Positions 5,693 through 8,005 of a DNA stretch of 8,005 nucleotides are shown piece after piece (positions within the stretch are counted from its first letter, which is position 1; each line of letters begins with the position of its first letter). The notes under the pieces were generated by a model. The model was given only the letters and a program-made list of their open reading frames with translations, was not told the origin of the DNA and made no database searches. Position numbers and translations under genes: made by a program. The stretch is from an uncultured Chloroflexota bacterium (GTDB taxonomy: Bacteria; Chloroflexota; Anaerolineae; Promineifilales; Promineifilaceae): assembly GCA_937958365.1 (NCBI GenBank), contig CALFEW010000360.1, forward strand, positions 1 to 8,005, in the 5' to 3' direction.

Positions 5693-6095
5693 TGCGATTG
5701 AAGCCCTGGCCATCGGACTGTCGGTGGCGATTATATTCAGTATTCCGTTCGCCTTTTTCGCGTTTCTGCGTTACCTGCGTTACAAGGAAACGATTGCCCT
5801 GGCCGAACGCGGCTTACTGCGCGCAGACAGGCTGCGAAACGGCCGTGACACGCTCAAATGGGGCATTGTGATCACGGCCGTCGGCGCGGCCTTCACCTGC
5901 GGCTTATGGCCGTTGGGGTTCATCGGCAGCGGCATGAATTTCCCGCTGGGGTTTGGTCCCTGGATGATCGTCGGGCTGCTGCCCATGTTTTTTGGCTTCG
6001 CCCTCATCATCATCCACAAAGTCAACAAATCCGAAGCCACCACCTACGACGAGGCCAACGATGACGTAGACCCCATCCCACCCCACAAAGGTTAG
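5685..6095 (+). CDS. Three-span membrane protein next to an ECF sigma factor (DUF6249-like?)
   Basis: A 136-aa protein. The first span is near the N-terminus (EALAIGLSVAIIFSIPFAFFAF). A basic cytoplasmic helix RYLRYKETIALAERGLLRADRL follows, and two more spans come at about residues 59-80 (WGIVITAVGAAFTCGLWPLGF) and about 90-110 (GPWMIVGLLPMFFGFALIII). The tail is acidic. The arrangement of one span, a KE..AL.E.GL helix and two spans recalls the DUF6249 group, members of which I believe occur beside ECF sigma genes; I cannot confirm the family here. The ribosome binding site AGGAG (5672-5676) lies in the end of the 53-aa gene. It is likely co-transcribed from the ECF-type promoter at 5459-5491. 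Whether it is a target, a sensor or an additional sigma regulator is unknown. Two ACGGCCGT copies are inside (5839, 5874). Confidence 0.8.
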   Translation: MSDAIEALAIGLSVAIIFSIPFAFFAFLRYLRYKETIALAERGLLRADRLRNGRDTLKWGIVITAVGAAFTCGLWPLGFIGSGMNFPLGFGPWMIVGLLPMFFGFALIIIHKVNKSEATTYDEANDDVDPIPPHKG

Positions 6096-6103
6096 AGGGC
6101 GTT

Positions 6104-6211
6104 ATGTCTAACCGCTGGCTGGCCGAAATTCAAGAAGGCTTCCATTGTTTTGTGGCTATTTTGCAGGACATTCTGACAATGGTTCACAAACGACTCCGTC
6201 GTGTAGAATAA
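6104..6211 (+). CDS. Possible 35-aa small protein at the end of the operon
   Basis: ATG 6104 to TAA 6209-6211, starting 8 nt after the stop of the 136-aa gene and preceded by AGAGGG (6094-6099). The product, MSNRWLAEIQEGFHCFVAIL and then QDILTMVHKRLRRVE, would be one amphipathic helix with a basic end. The stop runs straight into the terminator stem. The tight spacing, plausible ribosome binding site and neat fit before the terminator favour a real gene. Its shortness and the lack of a recognised family leave it uncertain. Confidence 0.5.
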   Translation: MSNRWLAEIQEGFHCFVAILQDILTMVHKRLRRVE

Positions 6212-6212
6212 A

Positions 6213-6246
6213 AAAACGGGCTGGAAAACCAGCCCGTTTTCTTTTT
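6213..6246. terminator. Bidirectional intrinsic terminator
   Basis: A perfect 12-bp stem, AAAACGGGCTGG (6213-6224) with CCAGCCCGTTTT (6229-6240), closes an AAAA loop. It has a T-rich run on the plus side (6237-6246) and A-runs before it that become T-runs on the minus strand. It can end both the small membrane-protein operon and the converging pgk transcript. Confidence 0.92.
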
Positions 6247-6266
6247 CATCAGGTGTAAACGGCAAT

Positions 6267-7481
<1,215 letters not shown>

Positions 7482-7524
7482 AAATAATTTTCCTTCCTAA
7501 TTAAAAACTGATGGAATCGAGTTC

Positions 7525-7553
7525 AATATAAACGCAAATTTCATTCTTGACCA
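7525..7553 (-). promoter_or_regulatory. Possible pgk promoter
   Basis: On the minus strand, TATATT (7530-7525) could be a -10 element. TGGTCA (7553-7548) lies 17 nt upstream and matches TTGACA at four of six positions. The leader to ATG 7481 would be about 35-40 nt. It abuts the palindrome at 7554-7567. The -35 match is weak. Confidence 0.4.
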
Positions 7554-7567
7554 GTGACAATTGTCAC
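7554..7567. promoter_or_regulatory. Perfect 14-bp palindrome upstream of pgk, possible operator
   Basis: GTGACAATTGTCAC is its own reverse complement. It stands immediately upstream of the proposed pgk -35 box, between pgk and the 3' end of the gene to the right. Its length and symmetry fit a dimeric regulator's site; no particular regulator can be named. Confidence 0.4.
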
Positions 7568-7570
7568 CAG

Positions 7571-7592
7571 CGGACGGCCGTTGCGCCGTCCG
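7571..7592. other. GC-rich hairpin after the stop of the right-edge gene
   Basis: CGGACGGC (7571-7578) pairs with GCCGTCCG (7585-7592) around a 6-nt loop, 2 bp past the stop codon of the minus-strand gene at 7594. An ACGGCCGT copy (7574-7581) overlaps the left arm. No T-tract follows on the minus strand, so termination is possible but unproven. Confidence 0.45.
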
Positions 7593-7593
7593 G

Positions 7594-8005
7594 TCAGGAT
7601 TCATCCTGGTAAAGCACGTCTATCATTTGCCAATCGGCATAGCGGTAGTCTATGCCGGTGATGCCCAGCGCCTGCTTAATTTGCCGGGCGTGATCATTCA
7701 GTTTGACCGGGGAGACGTTGTACAAGTGGGCAACGGCCGTTGCGGCCACCTGTTGCGAGTTTTGCTCGTTCATCAACCATTCCACCGCTGCGGCCCAAAC
7801 GGCCAGGCTGCCGGTCGGCAAAGATTGGACGGCCTTAAAATCGCGCCACAGCCGTCTGGCCCGCACCAGCGCCATGACGCCGCGTTCGCGCTGCTGCAAA
7901 CCGGGTAAAAAGAGCGTTTCCACCGGGTCGCCCAGGCTGTCTGGGCGCAGTGGCAGGGGCAGCAGGCCGCCAAACAACGCCAGGGGCAATATCCAGGGTT
8001 CTAGT
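7594..8005 (-). CDS. Unrecognised protein, C-terminal part (partial at right edge)
   Basis: The frame is open from the right edge to TGA at 7596-7594, about 137 residues. Codons upstream of the TTG at 7989 stay open to the edge (LEPWI before LPLALFGGLL), so the gene most likely starts outside. The part seen has LRPDSLGDPVETLFLPGLQQ, then helical stretches (ERGVMALVRARRLWRDF, SLAVWAAAVEWLMNEQN). It ends in QQVAATAVAHLYNVSPVKLN followed by DHARQIKQALGITGIDYRYADW. The last block looks like a small helix-turn-helix-type module, with a turn at LYNVSP. A relation to uncharacterised HTH-like C-terminal domains (DUF6398-like) is a guess. One ACGGCCGT copy (7733) encodes the TAV within this block. Confidence 0.7.
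   Translation of the reverse strand, partial: LEPWILPLALFGGLLPLPLRPDSLGDPVETLFLPGLQQRERGVMALVRARRLWRDFKAVQSLPTGSLAVWAAAVEWLMNEQNSQQVAATAVAHLYNVSPVKLNDHARQIKQALGITGIDYRYADWQMIDVLYQDES

Overview
The window comes from a GC-rich bacterial chromosome. Gene content is ordinary housekeeping (dnaE, pgk) mixed with poorly characterised membrane and helical proteins. The 8-bp palindrome ACGGCCGT occurs 19 times in 8 kb, in all three reading frames. Together with the gene style this makes me think of a Chloroflexota (Anaerolineae-like) genome. That is an inference from impression, not from a database match. I see no CRISPR array, tRNA, rRNA, transposase or phage gene.

Layout from left to right. (1) The 5' part of dnaE on the minus strand runs off the left edge just after the first catalytic aspartates. 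(2) A short divergent interval carries degenerate 8-bp tandem repeats and leads into an unrecognised plus-strand protein gene whose start is doubtful. (3) That gene converges on a minus-strand GMC-family (cholesterol-oxidase-like) flavoprotein gene with a ferredoxin-like cysteine cluster; the two stop codons overlap. (4) A repeat-rich divergent spacer has a 7-bp tandem repeat and nested inverted repeats. It is followed by a plus-strand gene for a helical, Ala/Lys/Gln-rich soluble protein. (5) A minus-strand pair follows: an ECF sigma factor and, overlapping by one base, a two-TM protein that is probably its anti-sigma factor. (6) Divergent from the sigma gene is a compact plus-strand set of three small genes (53, 136 and 35 aa) ending in a strong bidirectional terminator. 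(7) On the far side of that terminator is pgk on the minus strand. (8) Last is the 3' part of a minus-strand gene of unknown function that runs off the right edge.

The most coherent regulatory story is in 4361-6246. The spacer between the sigma gene and the small membrane genes holds two divergent, nearly identical promoter-like elements: GGTGAAACTTT, 13 nt, GGTCTAATC. They resemble the RpoE-type -35/-10 pair (GGAACTT / TCTRA). The two 13-nt spacers are unrelated, so the conserved parts look like functional contacts rather than a duplicated piece of DNA. The simplest reading is that the ECF sigma factor activates its own operon and the divergent membrane-protein operon, with the two-TM partner holding it at the membrane. 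The 53-aa product looks like a shortened paralogue of the first part of the 136-aa product.
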